NCBI RefSeq assembly: GCF_003856835.1
Contig: NZ_CP034145.1
Location: 992,001 to 1,056,000 of the forward strand
Reading direction: 5' to 3'
Length of the DNA: 64,000 nt
From: Haloplanus aerogenes
GTDB taxonomy: Archaea; Halobacteriota; Halobacteria; Halobacteriales; Haloferacaceae
Shown: positions 15,907-25,897 of the stretch, in pieces
Position numbering within the stretch: the first letter of the stretch is position 1
Layout of the letters: every line of letters starts with the position of its first letter
Position numbers and translations under genes: made by a program
The notes under the pieces: generated by a model
Databases searched by the model: none
Told to the model about the DNA's origin: nothing
Seen by the model: the letters and a program-made list of their open reading frames with translations, nothing else

Positions 15907-16761
15907 ATGTACGAACGGATTCTGGTGCCCACCGACGGAAGCGAGGTGGCCGAGGCCGCAGTCGATGCGGCGATCACGCTCGCGACCCGGTTCGACGCCG
16001 ACCTCCACATCGTGCACGTGCTGGAAGCCGGGGAGTTGCCGCCGGGAGTCGAGGACGAGGGGGCCGACGAATCCGCCGTTCGCGGTCGCGAAGCCGTCTC
16101 GTCGGCTGCCGACCGGGCGGCCGCGGCGGGTGTCGACGCGACGCCCACCGTCGTCGACACCGGCGGATCGGTACCCGAGGCGATCTGTCGATACGCCGAC
16201 GAGCAGGGGTGCGACTGTATCGTGGCCGGAACGTACGGCCGGACCGGCCTCGACCGGTTCATCCTCGGGAGCGTCGCGGAACGGCTCTTGCGCGAATCGC
16301 CGATTCCGGTCCTGACGGTCCACGAAGAGACCGTCGTCGATCCGGCGCTCGACAGGATTCTGGTGCCGACCGACGGGAGCGCGTGCGCGAGAGCGGCCGT
16401 CGATCAGGCGATCGAACTGGCACTGGCGACCGACGCCACGCTCCACGTCGTCCACGTCGTCGACTCCGGTATCGTCGACACGGGTCCGATCCCCGCGGCG
16501 CTCGAAGAGGCGGGGGAGCGAGCGATCCAACAGGTCGTTGAGCGGGCCGACGCGGCCGGCGTCTCGGCGACCGAACGGTCGCTGCTGAACGGCACTCCCC
16601 ACCAGGAAATCGTGGACTACGCCGACGAGAACGGCATCGAGTGCATCGTGATGGGCACCCACGGCCGAACGGGCGTGGATCGCTATCTCCTCGGCAGCGT
16701 CGCCGAGCGCGTCGTTCGCCTGTCGGACAGTCCGGTCCTCGCGGTCAAATCTGCGGACTGA
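15907..16761 (+). CDS. Tandem two-domain UspA protein
   Basis: 284 residues with two UspA domains, about 1-140 (MYERILVPTDGSEVAEAAVD) and about 148-284 (LDRILVPTDGSACARAAVDQ). Both have complete nucleotide signatures, GTYGRTGLDRFILGS and GTHGRTGVDRYLLGS, so ATP binding is likely in both. It would act in the cytoplasm in stress adaptation; what it binds or protects is unknown. It lies 65 bases after the single-domain UspA and ahead of the P-type ATPase. Confidence 0.9.
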   Translation: MYERILVPTDGSEVAEAAVDAAITLATRFDADLHIVHVLEAGELPPGVEDEGADESAVRGREAVSSAADRAAAAGVDATPTVVDTGGSVPEAICRYADEQGCDCIVAGTYGRTGLDRFILGSVAERLLRESPIPVLTVHEETVVDPALDRILVPTDGSACARAAVDQAIELALATDATLHVVHVVDSGIVDTGPIPAALEEAGERAIQQVVERADAAGVSATERSLLNGTPHQEIVDYADENGIECIVMGTHGRTGVDRYLLGSVAERVVRLSDSPVLAVKSAD

Positions 16762-17026
16762 TGCGGATGGTTGTGACTGTGTCCCGACTGTCGCCGACCA
16801 CGGGGGGCGGCGACAGCCGGGAATGACTCACAACGGTCCGTATGAGCCATCGAACAGCGGGGGAGCGCCGGCACCGGTCGGATCGACGGCGGGGGGCCCA
16901 CCCGTCTCACTGAGCGGGAATTTCGAGGCCGCCTTTTGCGTCGGCGGCGGTCGGATGTAGTACAACACTTATGACACTGTGGCGACTCGTCAGGATACGG
17001 ATATCCTCCCATCCATCTCTCGACCA

Positions 17027-19771
17027 ATGAGTTCCGCGGCGTCGTCCGAGTCGACAGCAGAGCGCGGGAATGACACCGAGGCGTCGTGGCACAGTCTGAC
17101 GCCCGACGAGGCGTTCGACCGGGTCGACAGCGACGAGGGAGGGCTCACGGCCGAGGAGGCCCGGACCCGGCGCGAGGAGTACGGCCCGAACGAGATTCGT
17201 GAAGGCGAGGAAATCTCCCCGCTGAAGATTTTCCTCTCGCAGTTTCAGGACTTCCTCATCTACCTGCTCGTCCTCGCCGCCCTCCTCTCGCTCGGCGTCG
17301 GGCTGTTCCCGGGGTTCGAGCCCCACTACACCGACGCCGCGTTGATCCTCCTGATCCTGCTCGCGAACGGTATCTTCGGCTTCGTCCAGGACTATCAGGC
17401 CGAGCGGTCCATCGAGGCGCTGCGGAAGATGTCCTCGCCCGAGGCGACGGTGGTACGGGACGGCGAGAAGGTCACCGTCGCCTCGACCGAACTCGTCCCC
17501 GGCGATGTCGTCGTTCTCGAACAGGGCGACGCCGTGCCCGCCGACGCCCGACTCGTCGAGACGAGCAGTCTGGAGACGAACGAGTCGGCGCTCACCGGCG
17601 AGAGCGCCAACGTCTCGAAGACGGTCGACGCCGTCGAACGGGACACGCCGCTCGCGGAGCGGACGGGCATGGTCTACATGAACACCTCGGTCGCGCGGGG
17701 CCGGGGGACGGCCGTCGTCGTCCGCACCGGCATGGACACCGAAGTCGGGAGTATCGCCACCCAGATTCAGCAGGCCGGGGACGATCAGACGCCGTTTCAG
17801 GAGGAAGTCGACCACCTCGGAAAACAGATCGGCTACGGCGTCATCGGCCTCATCGCCCTCATCGCCGTCGTCCAGTTCGCCCTCACGGCGGCGTCGCCGC
17901 TGACCATCCTCCTCGTCGGCGTCACGCTCGCCGTCGCCGCCGTGCCCGAAGGGTTGCCGGCGGTCGTCACGTTCACCCTCGCGCTGGGGTCGCGCCGCCT
18001 CGTCGAGCGCAACGCGCTCGTCAGGCGGCTTCCGGTCGTCGAGAGCCTGGGCTCGGTCGACGTCATCGTGACGGACAAGACGGGCACGCTCACGGAGAAC
18101 CGGATGACCGTCACTCGGCTCTACACGGCGGGCGAGACGTACACCGTGACGGGCGCCGGCATGGAGACCGGGGGCGAGTTCCGACTGGACGACGAGGCGG
18201 TCGACCCGGCCGCCGTCGCCCCGCTCCTTCGGTGTGGCGCCATCTGTAACAACGCGGAACGGGCCGCCGACTCCGAGACCGAGTATCTCGGCGACCCGAC
18301 CGAAGCGGCGCTGCTCGTCGCGGCGGAGAAGGGCGGCATCGACCGCGACCACGACCGCCTCCGCGAGATTCCGTTCTCCTCGGAGCGAAAACGGATGACC
18401 GTCGTCGTCGACGGCGACACGCCCACCGCCTACATGAAAGGCGCGCCCGAGGAAGTGCTCGACCACTGTGACCGCATCCTCGAGGACGGCGACCCGACCG
18501 AACTCACCGACGAGAAGCGTACGGAGATTCTCGATACCAACGACGCCTTCGCGAGCGACGCCCTGCGCATCCTCGGATTCGCGTCCAAGGACGTGCCGAA
18601 CCCCGACGCGAGCGAGGAGGAGATCGAGCGCGGGCTAACCTTCCTCGGCCTTCAGGGGATGATCGACCCGCCGCGCGACGAGGTTCCGGGCGCCGTCGCG
18701 GACTGCCGCGACGCGGGCATCAGGGTCGTCATGGTCACGGGGGACAACGTCGAGACGGCCAAAGCCATCGGCGAGCAGGTGGGGTTCGATCCCGAAGGCG
18801 CGACGACGGGGCGGGAAGTCGAGCGTCTCTCGACGGATGAACTCCGGGAGACCGTCGAGGACGTGGAGGTGTTCGCCCGCGTCAACCCCGAGCACAAGGT
18901 GCGAATCCTCGAAGCGCTGCAGGCGAACGACCACAACGTGGCGATGACGGGCGACGGAGTCAACGACGCGCCGGCGCTCCGGAACGCCGACGTGGGCATC
19001 GCGATGGGACGACGCGGCACCGACGTCGCCAAACAGGCCAGCGACATGATCCTGCAGGACGACAACTTCGCGACCATCCGCGACGCCATCGCGGAGGGGC
19101 GCGGCATCTTCGACAACATCCGGAAGTTCGTCAACTACCTCCTCTCCGCGAACGCCGGCGAAGTGCTCGTGGTCTTCCTGGGCGTCCTCGTCGGGACGCT
19201 TCTGTTTCCCGGACTGTTCGCCGAGCAGGCCGAAGCGCTGGTCCTCACGCCCATCATGCTCCTCTGGATCAACCTCGTGACCGACGGCCTCCCAGCGCTC
19301 GCCCTCGGCGCCGACCCACAGGCCGAGAACATCCTCGACCGCCCCCCGCGGGAGTCGGACGAACCGGTCATCGACCGGCACATGATGGCCTCTATCGCCG
19401 GCATCGGGGCAATCATGACCGTCACCGGCCTCGCGCTCTTTTTCTACGGCCTACGAACGGCCGCGGACCTGATGCGGGCCCAGACGGTCCTCTTTACCTT
19501 CCTCGTGGTGGTCGAAGTGATCCGCATCCAGGTGATCCGGTCGCGGTACGACCTCTCGCTCGTCTCGAATCCCTGGTTGCTCGGCGCCATCGGTGTCACC
19601 CTGCTCCTACAGCTTCTCGTCCTCTACACGCCACTCAACGTCTTCTTCGACGTGCGCCCCATCACGCTCCAGGGGTGGACGTGGATCGGCACCGCCTTCG
19701 TCGGCTTCCTCGGCCTCAATCTCGCATTGAGTGCGCTCCTGGATCGGATCTTCACCTCGCGAATCGGGTGA
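17027..19771 (+). CDS. P-type cation-transporting ATPase (P2, Ca2+-type)
   Basis: 914 residues from the ATG at 17027 ([20 protein letters not shown]); the frame is open upstream. All hallmarks are present: a cation-ATPase N-terminal domain, TGES at 190-193, PEGLP in M4 (307-311), the phosphorylated Asp350 in DKTGTL, and later [11 protein letters not shown]. The C-terminal membrane region has [13 protein letters not shown], as in SERCA-type pumps. It would export Ca2+ or a related divalent cation using ATP. It follows the UspA run on the same strand after a 265-base gap. A second ATPase of the same class lies at 37951, with a different M6 motif (NVVTDIFPAFALG). Confidence 0.92.
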   Translation: MSSAASSESTAERGNDTEASWHSLTPDEAFDRVDSDEGGLTAEEARTRREEYGPNEIREGEEISPLKIFLSQFQDFLIYLLVLAALLSLGVGLFPGFEPHYTDAALILLILLANGIFGFVQDYQAERSIEALRKMSSPEATVVRDGEKVTVASTELVPGDVVVLEQGDAVPADARLVETSSLETNESALTGESANVSKTVDAVERDTPLAERTGMVYMNTSVARGRGTAVVVRTGMDTEVGSIATQIQQAGDDQTPFQEEVDHLGKQIGYGVIGLIALIAVVQFALTAASPLTILLVGVTLAVAAVPEGLPAVVTFTLALGSRRLVERNALVRRLPVVESLGSVDVIVTDKTGTLTENRMTVTRLYTAGETYTVTGAGMETGGEFRLDDEAVDPAAVAPLLRCGAICNNAERAADSETEYLGDPTEAALLVAAEKGGIDRDHDRLREIPFSSERKRMTVVVDGDTPTAYMKGAPEEVLDHCDRILEDGDPTELTDEKRTEILDTNDAFASDALRILGFASKDVPNPDASEEEIERGLTFLGLQGMIDPPRDEVPGAVADCRDAGIRVVMVTGDNVETAKAIGEQVGFDPEGATTGREVERLSTDELRETVEDVEVFARVNPEHKVRILEALQANDHNVAMTGDGVNDAPALRNADVGIAMGRRGTDVAKQASDMILQDDNFATIRDAIAEGRGIFDNIRKFVNYLLSANAGEVLVVFLGVLVGTLLFPGLFAEQAEALVLTPIMLLWINLVTDGLPALALGADPQAENILDRPPRESDEPVIDRHMMASIAGIGAIMTVTGLALFFYGLRTAADLMRAQTVLFTFLVVVEVIRIQVIRSRYDLSLVSNPWLLGAIGVTLLLQLLVLYTPLNVFFDVRPITLQGWTWIGTAFVGFLGLNLALSALLDRIFTSRIG

Positions 19772-19836
19772 CGCCCCCCGACGACCACGGGGGATCGGAG
19801 CCATTATACATCTTGTTGCTTAGTTGTCAACTAGAG

Positions 19837-20994
19837 ATGGTCGCAACAATCGTGAGCGCGGCGAGTACGAAATACGACAACTATCCGGAATCGTCGTCGC
19901 GGGAGCTATTCGGCGAGGCGGCCGCCGAGGCGTTCGACGGGATCGATCTCACGCCCGCCGACCTCGACGCCGTGTACGTCGGGAACTTCATGGGGGATCT
20001 CATCGAGGATCAGGGGCACATGGGGCCGCTCCTGGCGGACCACGTCGGCGCGCGCGAGGCGGCGTCGATCCGCGTCGAGAGCGCCTGTGCGTCCGGCGGT
20101 GCCACGGTCGCGCAGGCGGTGCAGGCCATCGAGGCGGGGGCAGCGGAGGCAGTCCTCGTGGGCGGCGTCGAACAGATGTCGCTCGCCGACATCGCGCACG
20201 TGACGGACGCCCTCGCCAACGCGGCTGACGACGTGTACGAGAACGAGCAGGGGTTGACCTTCCCCGGCATCTACGCACTGATCGCTCGGCGCTACATGCA
20301 CGAGTTCGGCGTGACACAGGCGGATCTGGCCGCCGTCTCGGTCAAGAACCGCAACAACGCCGTCGCCAATCCCCTCGCGCAGTTCCAGGAGGAAGTGTCA
20401 CGCGAGGACGTGCTGGAGTCGAAGCCGATCGCCACGCCGTTGCGACTCTACGATGCCTGTCCGGTGTCGGACGGTGCCAGCGTCGTCGTCGTGGTCAGTG
20501 AGACGTTCGCGACGGCCCACGACCTCGACGCGTCGGCCCGCATCCTCGGCACGGGCCAGTCGAGCGACGCCGTCGCCTTGCAGGATCGGGCGACGATCAC
20601 GCACATGCCGGCGGCGGAGCGTGCCGCTACCGCCGCCTACGACGACGCGGGAGTCACCCCCGTGGATATCGACGTGGCGGAGGTCCACGACTGCTTCACC
20701 ATCGCGGAGATCGTGGCGCTCGAAGCGCTGGGCTTCTACGAGCTCGGCGAGGGTGCCCGCGGTGCGGTCGAGGGCGAGACGGCGCTCGACGGGCGACTCC
20801 CGGTCAACCCGTCGGGTGGCCTGCTCGGCAAGGGACATCCCGTCGGAGCGACCGGCGTCGGCCAACTCGTCGAACTGACGAAGCAACTCGACGGACGACA
20901 CCCGAACCAGGTCGACGACGCCGACACCGCCCTCGCCCACAACGTCGGCGGGAGTGGCGCGAGTACGACCGTGACCATCCTCGGAGGTGCGTGA
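19837..20994 (+). CDS. Thiolase, catalytic subunit (beta-ketothiolase / acetyl-CoA C-acyltransferase)
   Basis: 385 residues from the ATG at 19837. Active-site Cys84 is in RVESACASGG, and the conserved His motifs are VHDCFTIAE and NPSGGLLGKGHPVGATG. It joins two acyl-CoA molecules (or splits a ketoacyl-CoA). In haloarchaea such thiolases work with a DUF35 OB-fold subunit, as in the BktB alpha/beta enzyme of Haloferax PHA synthesis. Here the DUF35 gene overlaps the stop codon (GTGA). The reductase and PHA synthase downstream support a role in making 3-ketoacyl-CoA for polyester; a role in degradation cannot be excluded. Confidence 0.88.
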   Translation: MVATIVSAASTKYDNYPESSSRELFGEAAAEAFDGIDLTPADLDAVYVGNFMGDLIEDQGHMGPLLADHVGAREAASIRVESACASGGATVAQAVQAIEAGAAEAVLVGGVEQMSLADIAHVTDALANAADDVYENEQGLTFPGIYALIARRYMHEFGVTQADLAAVSVKNRNNAVANPLAQFQEEVSREDVLESKPIATPLRLYDACPVSDGASVVVVVSETFATAHDLDASARILGTGQSSDAVALQDRATITHMPAAERAATAAYDDAGVTPVDIDVAEVHDCFTIAEIVALEALGFYELGEGARGAVEGETALDGRLPVNPSGGLLGKGHPVGATGVGQLVELTKQLDGRHPNQVDDADTALAHNVGGSGASTTVTILGGA

Positions 20995-21377
20995 CCGTGC
21001 CCGCCTGGTTCGACGACTTCACGGCCGCCATCGATGCGCACGAGCAGGAGTGTCTCGTCTGTGAGGCGTGTGGCGACCGGACGTTGCCGCCGCGGCAGTT
21101 CTGTCCCGCCTGTGCCGCGACCGAGTTGACCCCCGAACCGCTTCCCGACCGGGGCGAGATTCTGTCGTACACGGAGATTTCGGTGACGATTCCGAAGTTC
21201 CGCGGCGAGACCCCCTACACGGTCGTCCTCGTCGAACTGGCCGAGGGCGTCCAACTGACGGGGCAACTCCGGGAGGCGACCGCCGACGAGATCGAACTCG
21301 GCGACGAGGTGCGCCTCGATACGGAGCCACGGGACGACGGACTCGCGCTCATCACGTTCCACCCGGCGTCGACGTGA
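20991..21377 (+). CDS. DUF35 OB-fold zinc-ribbon subunit of the thiolase
   Basis: 128 residues from the GTG at 20991; a second GTG at 20997 is also usable. It has an N-terminal helix, a zinc ribbon (C24, C27, C38, C41), then an OB fold with ETPYTVVLVELAEGVQLTGQ. Archaeal DUF35 proteins bridge thiolase and HMG-CoA synthase or serve as the small subunit of a thiolase. The four-base overlap with the thiolase gene implies a stoichiometric complex. Confidence 0.88.
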   Translation: MTVPAWFDDFTAAIDAHEQECLVCEACGDRTLPPRQFCPACAATELTPEPLPDRGEILSYTEISVTIPKFRGETPYTVVLVELAEGVQLTGQLREATADEIELGDEVRLDTEPRDDGLALITFHPAST

Positions 21378-21411
21378 TCGGTACCGCGGACGTGTCCGCG
21401 GCGACGACCGC

Positions 21412-22140
21412 TCAGTGGGCAGTCCACCCGCCGTCGACGGGGACGTTCGCGCCGGTCATGTAGGACGCCTTCTCCGAGGCGAGAAAGGCGATGACGGGTG
21501 CGATTTCCGACGGCTGGGCGGGGCGGTTCATCGGCGTGTTCGCTTCCAGAAACTTGTAGAAGCGCTCGTCCTCCAGCAGATCTTCGGTCATCGGCGTGTC
21601 GACGAACCCGGGACAGACGCTGTTGACGCGCACGCCCTCCTCGGCGTAGTCGATCGCCACTTGCTGTGTGAGGTTGACCACCCCGCCCTTGGCCGCGGAG
21701 TAGGCAGCGGCCCCCTTCCCACCGACCAGCCCGTAGATCGAAGCGGTGTTGACGATACAGCCGTTCGACGCCTCCAGGTGGGGCAGCGCCGCCTTCATCC
21801 CGTGCATCACGCCGTCGAGGTCGATCCGGACGACCTGCTGCCACTCGTCGAGCGACATCTCCGTGATACTCGTCTCGCTCCCGACACCCGCGTTGTTCAC
21901 CATGACGTCCAACCCGCCGTACGTGTCGACAGTCGACTCGACGAGCGCCTCGACCTGTTCGTACTCGCTCACGTCCGTCTCGACGAACTCACACCCGATG
22001 TCGTCGGCCGCCGCCTGCCCCGTCTCCGCAGTCCGATTCGCGATGACGACCTCCGCCCCCTCGGCGGCGAACTCCGCCGCCGTCGCTTTGCCGATCCCGG
22101 TCGATCCACCCGTGACGATGGCGGTCTTTCCGTCTAACAT
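21412..22140 (-). CDS. SDR-family reductase, likely acetoacetyl-CoA reductase-like
   Basis: 242 residues of the classical short-chain dehydrogenase type: TGGSTGIG (10-17), NNAG, Ser134, Tyr147 and Lys151 (YSAAK), and PGFVDTPM near the end. Arg36 after the second strand favours NADPH. It lies between the thiolase pair and the PHA synthase but on the opposite strand, convergent with the DUF35 gene (34-base gap) and divergent from phaC. A PhaB-like role, reducing 3-ketoacyl-CoA to 3-hydroxyacyl-CoA, fits the location; SDR substrates cannot be read from sequence. Confidence 0.8.
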   Translation of the reverse strand: MLDGKTAIVTGGSTGIGKATAAEFAAEGAEVVIANRTAETGQAAADDIGCEFVETDVSEYEQVEALVESTVDTYGGLDVMVNNAGVGSETSITEMSLDEWQQVVRIDLDGVMHGMKAALPHLEASNGCIVNTASIYGLVGGKGAAAYSAAKGGVVNLTQQVAIDYAEEGVRVNSVCPGFVDTPMTEDLLEDERFYKFLEANTPMNRPAQPSEIAPVIAFLASEKASYMTGANVPVDGGWTAH

Positions 22141-22260
22141 GTGCCCAGAATGGTTCCGCAGTTGAGGTGAAACGGGGCCTATATTCCCGGTCGATGGGAA
22201 TCCGAGGAGGACATATGACCGCTGAGAAACATTTCTTACGGAGTCGGCGGCACTCTATCC

Positions 22261-24126
22261 ATGACGAACCAGAACGACGACGACGGAGCAACTGGCGGTC
22301 GCCGCCACCCCGTCGTCCCGGCACCCGTCGCCGGGGCGCTCGGGTGGCACCGCGCCGTAACGAGGGCGGTCACCGACGCCGCCAGGAAGGAGCAGATTGC
22401 AGACGACCGGCTCGCGGCCATGGCGTCGGTCGAGGTCGGGGAAACGCCGCACGACGTGGTGTACAGGGAGAACAAGCTCGAACTCCGGCAGTATCACGCG
22501 CTGACCGAGACCCAGCACGACGTGCCGATTCTGATCGTGTACGCGCTGATCAACCGGCCGTACATCCTGGACCTGCAACCGAATCGGTCGGTCGTTCGTC
22601 GCCTGCTGGAAGCCGGCCACGACGTCTACCTGATCGACTGGGGCGAACCGTCGCAACTCGACGCCTCGCTCGGACTGTACGATTACGTCGAACGCTATCT
22701 CGACAACTGCGTCGACGTGGTGCGAGAGCGGGCCGACCGGGCGTCGGTCAACCTCCTCGGCTACTGTATGGGCGGCACGATGGCGACGATCTACGCCGCC
22801 CGACACCCCGAGAAGGTAGCGACGCTCGGCCTGATGGCGGCCGGCCTCTACTTCGACGACACCGGCGGCATCCTCGAACGGTGGGGTGACGAGGCGTACT
22901 TCGACCCGCGGGATCTCACGGAGACGTTCGGCACGGTCCCCGCGGAGTTTCTCGACGCCGGCTTCGCGCTCATGGACCCGGTCGCGAACTACCTCACGAA
23001 GTACGTCCACCTGTACGACCGCCTCGACAACGAGGATTTCGTCGAGAACTTCGCCCGGATGGAGCGCTGGCTTGCCGACGGCGTCGACGTGGCCGGCGAC
23101 GCCTACGCGGAGTTCGTAGAAGACATCTACCAGGACAATCTCCTCTATCGAAACGAGTTGACGATCGGCGGCGACCCGGTCGACATCACGCGGATCGACA
23201 TGCCCGTCCTGCAGATCGTCGGCGAACACGACCACCTCGTCCCGAGCGAGGCGAGTCTGAAGTTCAACGACGCCATCCCCGCCGAGGTGACGGTGGTGAC
23301 GTACCCGACCGGACACGTCGGCATGTCGATGTCCGAAGCCGCCCATCGCGACATCTGGCCGGAGGTCGCCGAGTGGTTCTTCGAGCGGTCGGGCGCACCC
23401 TCGCTCGCCGACGTGATCGGCGAGGGACTCGAAGAGATCCTCGGCGTCGACGTCGAGACCGACGTGACCCAGGGCGGTGCCGACGAGGTCGAGATCCGGA
23501 TCGCGGACGACACCGGCCTCCTCGCTCGCGGCGTCGTCGACCGGGACGCGCGGGCTATCCGTGCGTTCGTCGAGGACGCCCTCGATATCGAGGTTCGGAT
23601 CGACGAGGGACCCGGCGCCATCGTCGTACAGGTTCGCAGTGACGACGCGACCGGGACAGCCGTGGTGTCGGGGATCGGTGACGCCATCAGCGAGGAAATC
23701 GCGGAGGGGGCCGAGGACGTCGACCTCGCGGTCGCGACGGAGTTGAGGGATATCGACGGGATCGGGCCGACGTACGCGGCACGCCTGCACGACGCGGGGA
23801 TCGGGAGCGTCGTGGCGCTCGCCGCTGCCGACTCCGCGTCCGTCGCCGACGCGGCCGACGCCACGAGGACGCAGAGTCGACGCTGGATTGCTGCCGCCCG
23901 TGACCTGGTCGACAGCGCGGGTGGGGCGGGGAGTGTCGGCACGGCACCGGCCCTCGAAACCGTCGACGGGATCGGATCGACCTACGCCGAGCGACTGCGG
24001 CGGGCCGGCATCCGTAGCATCGCGGATCTCGCGGACGCGTCCGTTGACGCGGTGGCCGCCGCTGCCGACGTGAGCGTCGACAGGGCGACTGATTGGATCG
24101 AACGGGCCGAACGCGACGACAGCTGA
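22261..24126 (+). CDS. phaC: PHA synthase (class III-like PhaC) with C-terminal helix-hairpin-helix repeats
   Basis: 621 residues. The alpha/beta-hydrolase part (about 60-378) has the PhaC lipase-like box GYCMGG with nucleophile Cys169, Asp324 (GEHDHLV) and His352 (PTGHVGM), which complete the triad. It polymerises 3-hydroxyacyl-CoA at the granule surface. Usual haloarchaeal PhaC proteins end soon after this and need a PhaE subunit. No phaE is visible here. Instead there is an extension of about 240 residues: an acidic linker domain (380-490), then two helix-hairpin-helix units, IDGIGPTYAARLHDAGI (498-514) and VDGIGSTYAERLRRAGI (568-584), each followed by a helical bundle. The extension may replace PhaE, dimerise, or attach granules to DNA; all three are inference. 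The start at 22261 is the first ATG of a frame with a typical N-terminus. Confidence 0.88.
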   Translation: MTNQNDDDGATGGRRHPVVPAPVAGALGWHRAVTRAVTDAARKEQIADDRLAAMASVEVGETPHDVVYRENKLELRQYHALTETQHDVPILIVYALINRPYILDLQPNRSVVRRLLEAGHDVYLIDWGEPSQLDASLGLYDYVERYLDNCVDVVRERADRASVNLLGYCMGGTMATIYAARHPEKVATLGLMAAGLYFDDTGGILERWGDEAYFDPRDLTETFGTVPAEFLDAGFALMDPVANYLTKYVHLYDRLDNEDFVENFARMERWLADGVDVAGDAYAEFVEDIYQDNLLYRNELTIGGDPVDITRIDMPVLQIVGEHDHLVPSEASLKFNDAIPAEVTVVTYPTGHVGMSMSEAAHRDIWPEVAEWFFERSGAPSLADVIGEGLEEILGVDVETDVTQGGADEVEIRIADDTGLLARGVVDRDARAIRAFVEDALDIEVRIDEGPGAIVVQVRSDDATGTAVVSGIGDAISEEIAEGAEDVDLAVATELRDIDGIGPTYAARLHDAGIGSVVALAAADSASVADAADATRTQSRRWIAAARDLVDSAGGAGSVGTAPALETVDGIGSTYAERLRRAGIRSIADLADASVDAVAAAADVSVDRATDWIERAERDDS

Positions 24127-24226
24127 CCCGTCGACCGTCGGTAGGGGCAGACGGGTCGCCCGAAACGTCGTGCCGCACGCCGGTCGAACCGAGGGGCAGA
24201 TACGGTCGGAGACCGTAGTCCCACGT

Positions 24227-24607
24227 ATGGACCCGACGTTCGTCTACGACGACGACTGCGGATTCTGCACGTGGTGGGCCGACCAGGTCGCGGATCGAAC
24301 CGATCTCCGTCTCGTCGGCTTCTCGGAACTCACACCGGCGCTGCGCGAACGACTGCCCGACGACTACGAGGACTGCGTCCACCTCGTGACCGACGAGGCG
24401 GTGTACTCGTGCGGCGCCGCCGCCGAGCAAGCGCTGGTTCGGACGGAAATAGCCGCGGACGCCGATCCAGTCGTCGACTTCTTCCGTCAGTTCGAGGATT
24501 ACGAGCGCCTCCGGGAGCGGGCGTATCGCTGGATCGCTGATCGGCGCGACAAACTCGGCCTCGTCGTCTCGAAGACGCCGCCTGCACGGGACCGAACGGG
24601 GGAGTGA
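24227..24607 (+). CDS. DCC-family (DUF393) thiol-disulfide oxidoreductase-like protein
   Basis: 126 residues from the ATG at 24227. It opens MDPTFVYDDDCGFCTWWADQ, with the DxDCxxC motif that names the family, followed by AVYSCGAAAEQALV and a C-terminal WIADRRDKLG. The proteins resemble a thioredoxin fold and may handle disulfides, but no substrate is known. It is 100 bases downstream of the PHA synthase on the same strand, possibly by chance. Confidence 0.8.
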   Translation: MDPTFVYDDDCGFCTWWADQVADRTDLRLVGFSELTPALRERLPDDYEDCVHLVTDEAVYSCGAAAEQALVRTEIAADADPVVDFFRQFEDYERLRERAYRWIADRRDKLGLVVSKTPPARDRTGE

Positions 24608-25218
24608 GCGCCACGAGGCGAGCGAGCCAGTGGTGACCAGTGTGCAAAGCGGGCGCACGGAATGCGAGTCGATCAGCCCTTGCCGATCAGCCCTTGCCGA
24701 TCAGGCTGGCGTCGGACGGCCCCGACCACACGGAAGCAACGTCTTCAGTGACGTACGATATCAAGAATTTCATAGTATTCTTGCTACCTTATATTTCGGT
24801 CTCGAATATCCGATTCACCGACTCCATTTGCGTCACACCTCCACCGATGCGGCGCCGAAACGCGTTGCGATCGACGACCGCCGAAATCGGGTCAGAAAGC
24901 GGCGACAGCGGCCGAAAACTGCCGTTGATCCTGACCGATAGCTTATCTCGTGTGGTGCGGTGTAAAGAGATCACTCAAACCGCTCGAAGACGGTTTTGAA
25001 CGTCCATAGAGCTGCCTTATCGACAAACTCCTCACGTCTGCTGACGATCGAGGTGTTGGGAATCTGGCGTCGTCTGCACCGCACCCACGCACCACTTTTG
25101 AATATGCCAATTACCATATCAATAGAGAATATTACCAGTTTCAATAGATAATCATCTTTCCCCGACTGCTCCGTGCAATAGGTATATGAGGCACCTCGGC
25201 GTACTGCCGGGCAACGAT
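24608..25218. other. Intergenic region, AT-richer, with a short tandem repeat
   Basis: About 600 bases with no convincing gene. It holds two and a half copies of GATCAGCCCTTGCC at 24671-24704. From about 24750 it is much richer in A+T than the neighbouring genes, including the stretch before rdfA (25090-25190). Frames of 61-119 residues show no domain. Confidence 0.4.
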
Positions 25219-25851
25219 ATGGCACCGAATGGTGACGGGCCCCCGTCGAGCAAGGTCGCGAGACTCATCGAGACGTACGATGTCGACGATGGCCTCGGTG
25301 ACGAACTCGAGCGACTGTGGACGGCGGACGGGTCGGAGCGAAAGAGCCTCCGTGATCTCGCCGCCTACTTCAACCGACAGCTGCTCGAAGCGGCGCTCGC
25401 GTCGACCAGTACGACCACCGTCGACGGCGAAGTGGCCAACCTCTACCGTCTCCTGACGGCGGACGACGTGAGTAGCGGCATGCGGACGGAAGCGCGCACG
25501 CGACTCGAGCGGGCGGGAGTCGACGTGGAGCAACTGGAGCGGGACTTCGTGACCTACCAAGCGATCCGGTCGTATCTCCAGACGTATCGCGACGCGGAGT
25601 ACGAGTCGACGAGCGACGAGGAGAGCGTCCAGAACGTCCTCGAGACGGTACAGCGCCTCCGGTCACGGCTCCAGTCCGTCGTCGAGAACGGACTCACCCG
25701 ACTCCGTTCGACCGATCGGCTGACGCTTGGCGAGTTCCGCCTCTTCATCGACATCGATGTCCTCTGCGAGGCTTGTGGCGCCCAGTACGGCGTCGTCGAC
25801 CTCCTGAAACGTGGCGGCTGCGACTGCGACTCCAGCGCTGCCGACGAGTGA
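25219..25851 (+). CDS. rdfA: Rod-determining factor RdfA
   Basis: 210 residues from the ATG at 25219 (MAPNGDGPPSSKVARLIETY). Recognised from KVARLIETYDVDDGLGDELERLW, AAYFNRQLLEAAL, LTADDVSSGMRTEARTRLE and the C-terminal zinc-binding-like LCEACGAQYGVVDLLKRGGCDC. RdfA is needed for the rod shape in Haloferax volcanii. It is convergent with the SMC-like gene (46-base gap), a neighbourhood also known from Haloferax, which strengthens the call. Confidence 0.85.
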   Translation: MAPNGDGPPSSKVARLIETYDVDDGLGDELERLWTADGSERKSLRDLAAYFNRQLLEAALASTSTTTVDGEVANLYRLLTADDVSSGMRTEARTRLERAGVDVEQLERDFVTYQAIRSYLQTYRDAEYESTSDEESVQNVLETVQRLRSRLQSVVENGLTRLRSTDRLTLGEFRLFIDIDVLCEACGAQYGVVDLLKRGGCDCDSSAADE

Positions 25852-25897
25852 ATAACAGCACTAAGCCCGTTATTTTGAGAACGTCTCGTGGCCGGCG

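Noticed and set aside
16907-18466. Long minus-strand frame opposite the first P-type ATPase
   Set aside because: Arg/Asp-rich, low-complexity antisense frame caused by high GC third positions; the plus strand encodes a complete ATPase.
22255-23790. 511-residue minus-strand frame opposite phaC
   Set aside because: Antisense shadow; the plus strand has the full PhaC triad.
24671-24704. CRISPR-like repeat
   Set aside because: Only two and a half directly adjacent copies of a 14-mer without spacers; a slippage repeat.
24971-25225. 84-residue minus-strand frame upstream of rdfA
   Set aside because: Covers the likely rdfA promoter, with no recognisable motif.
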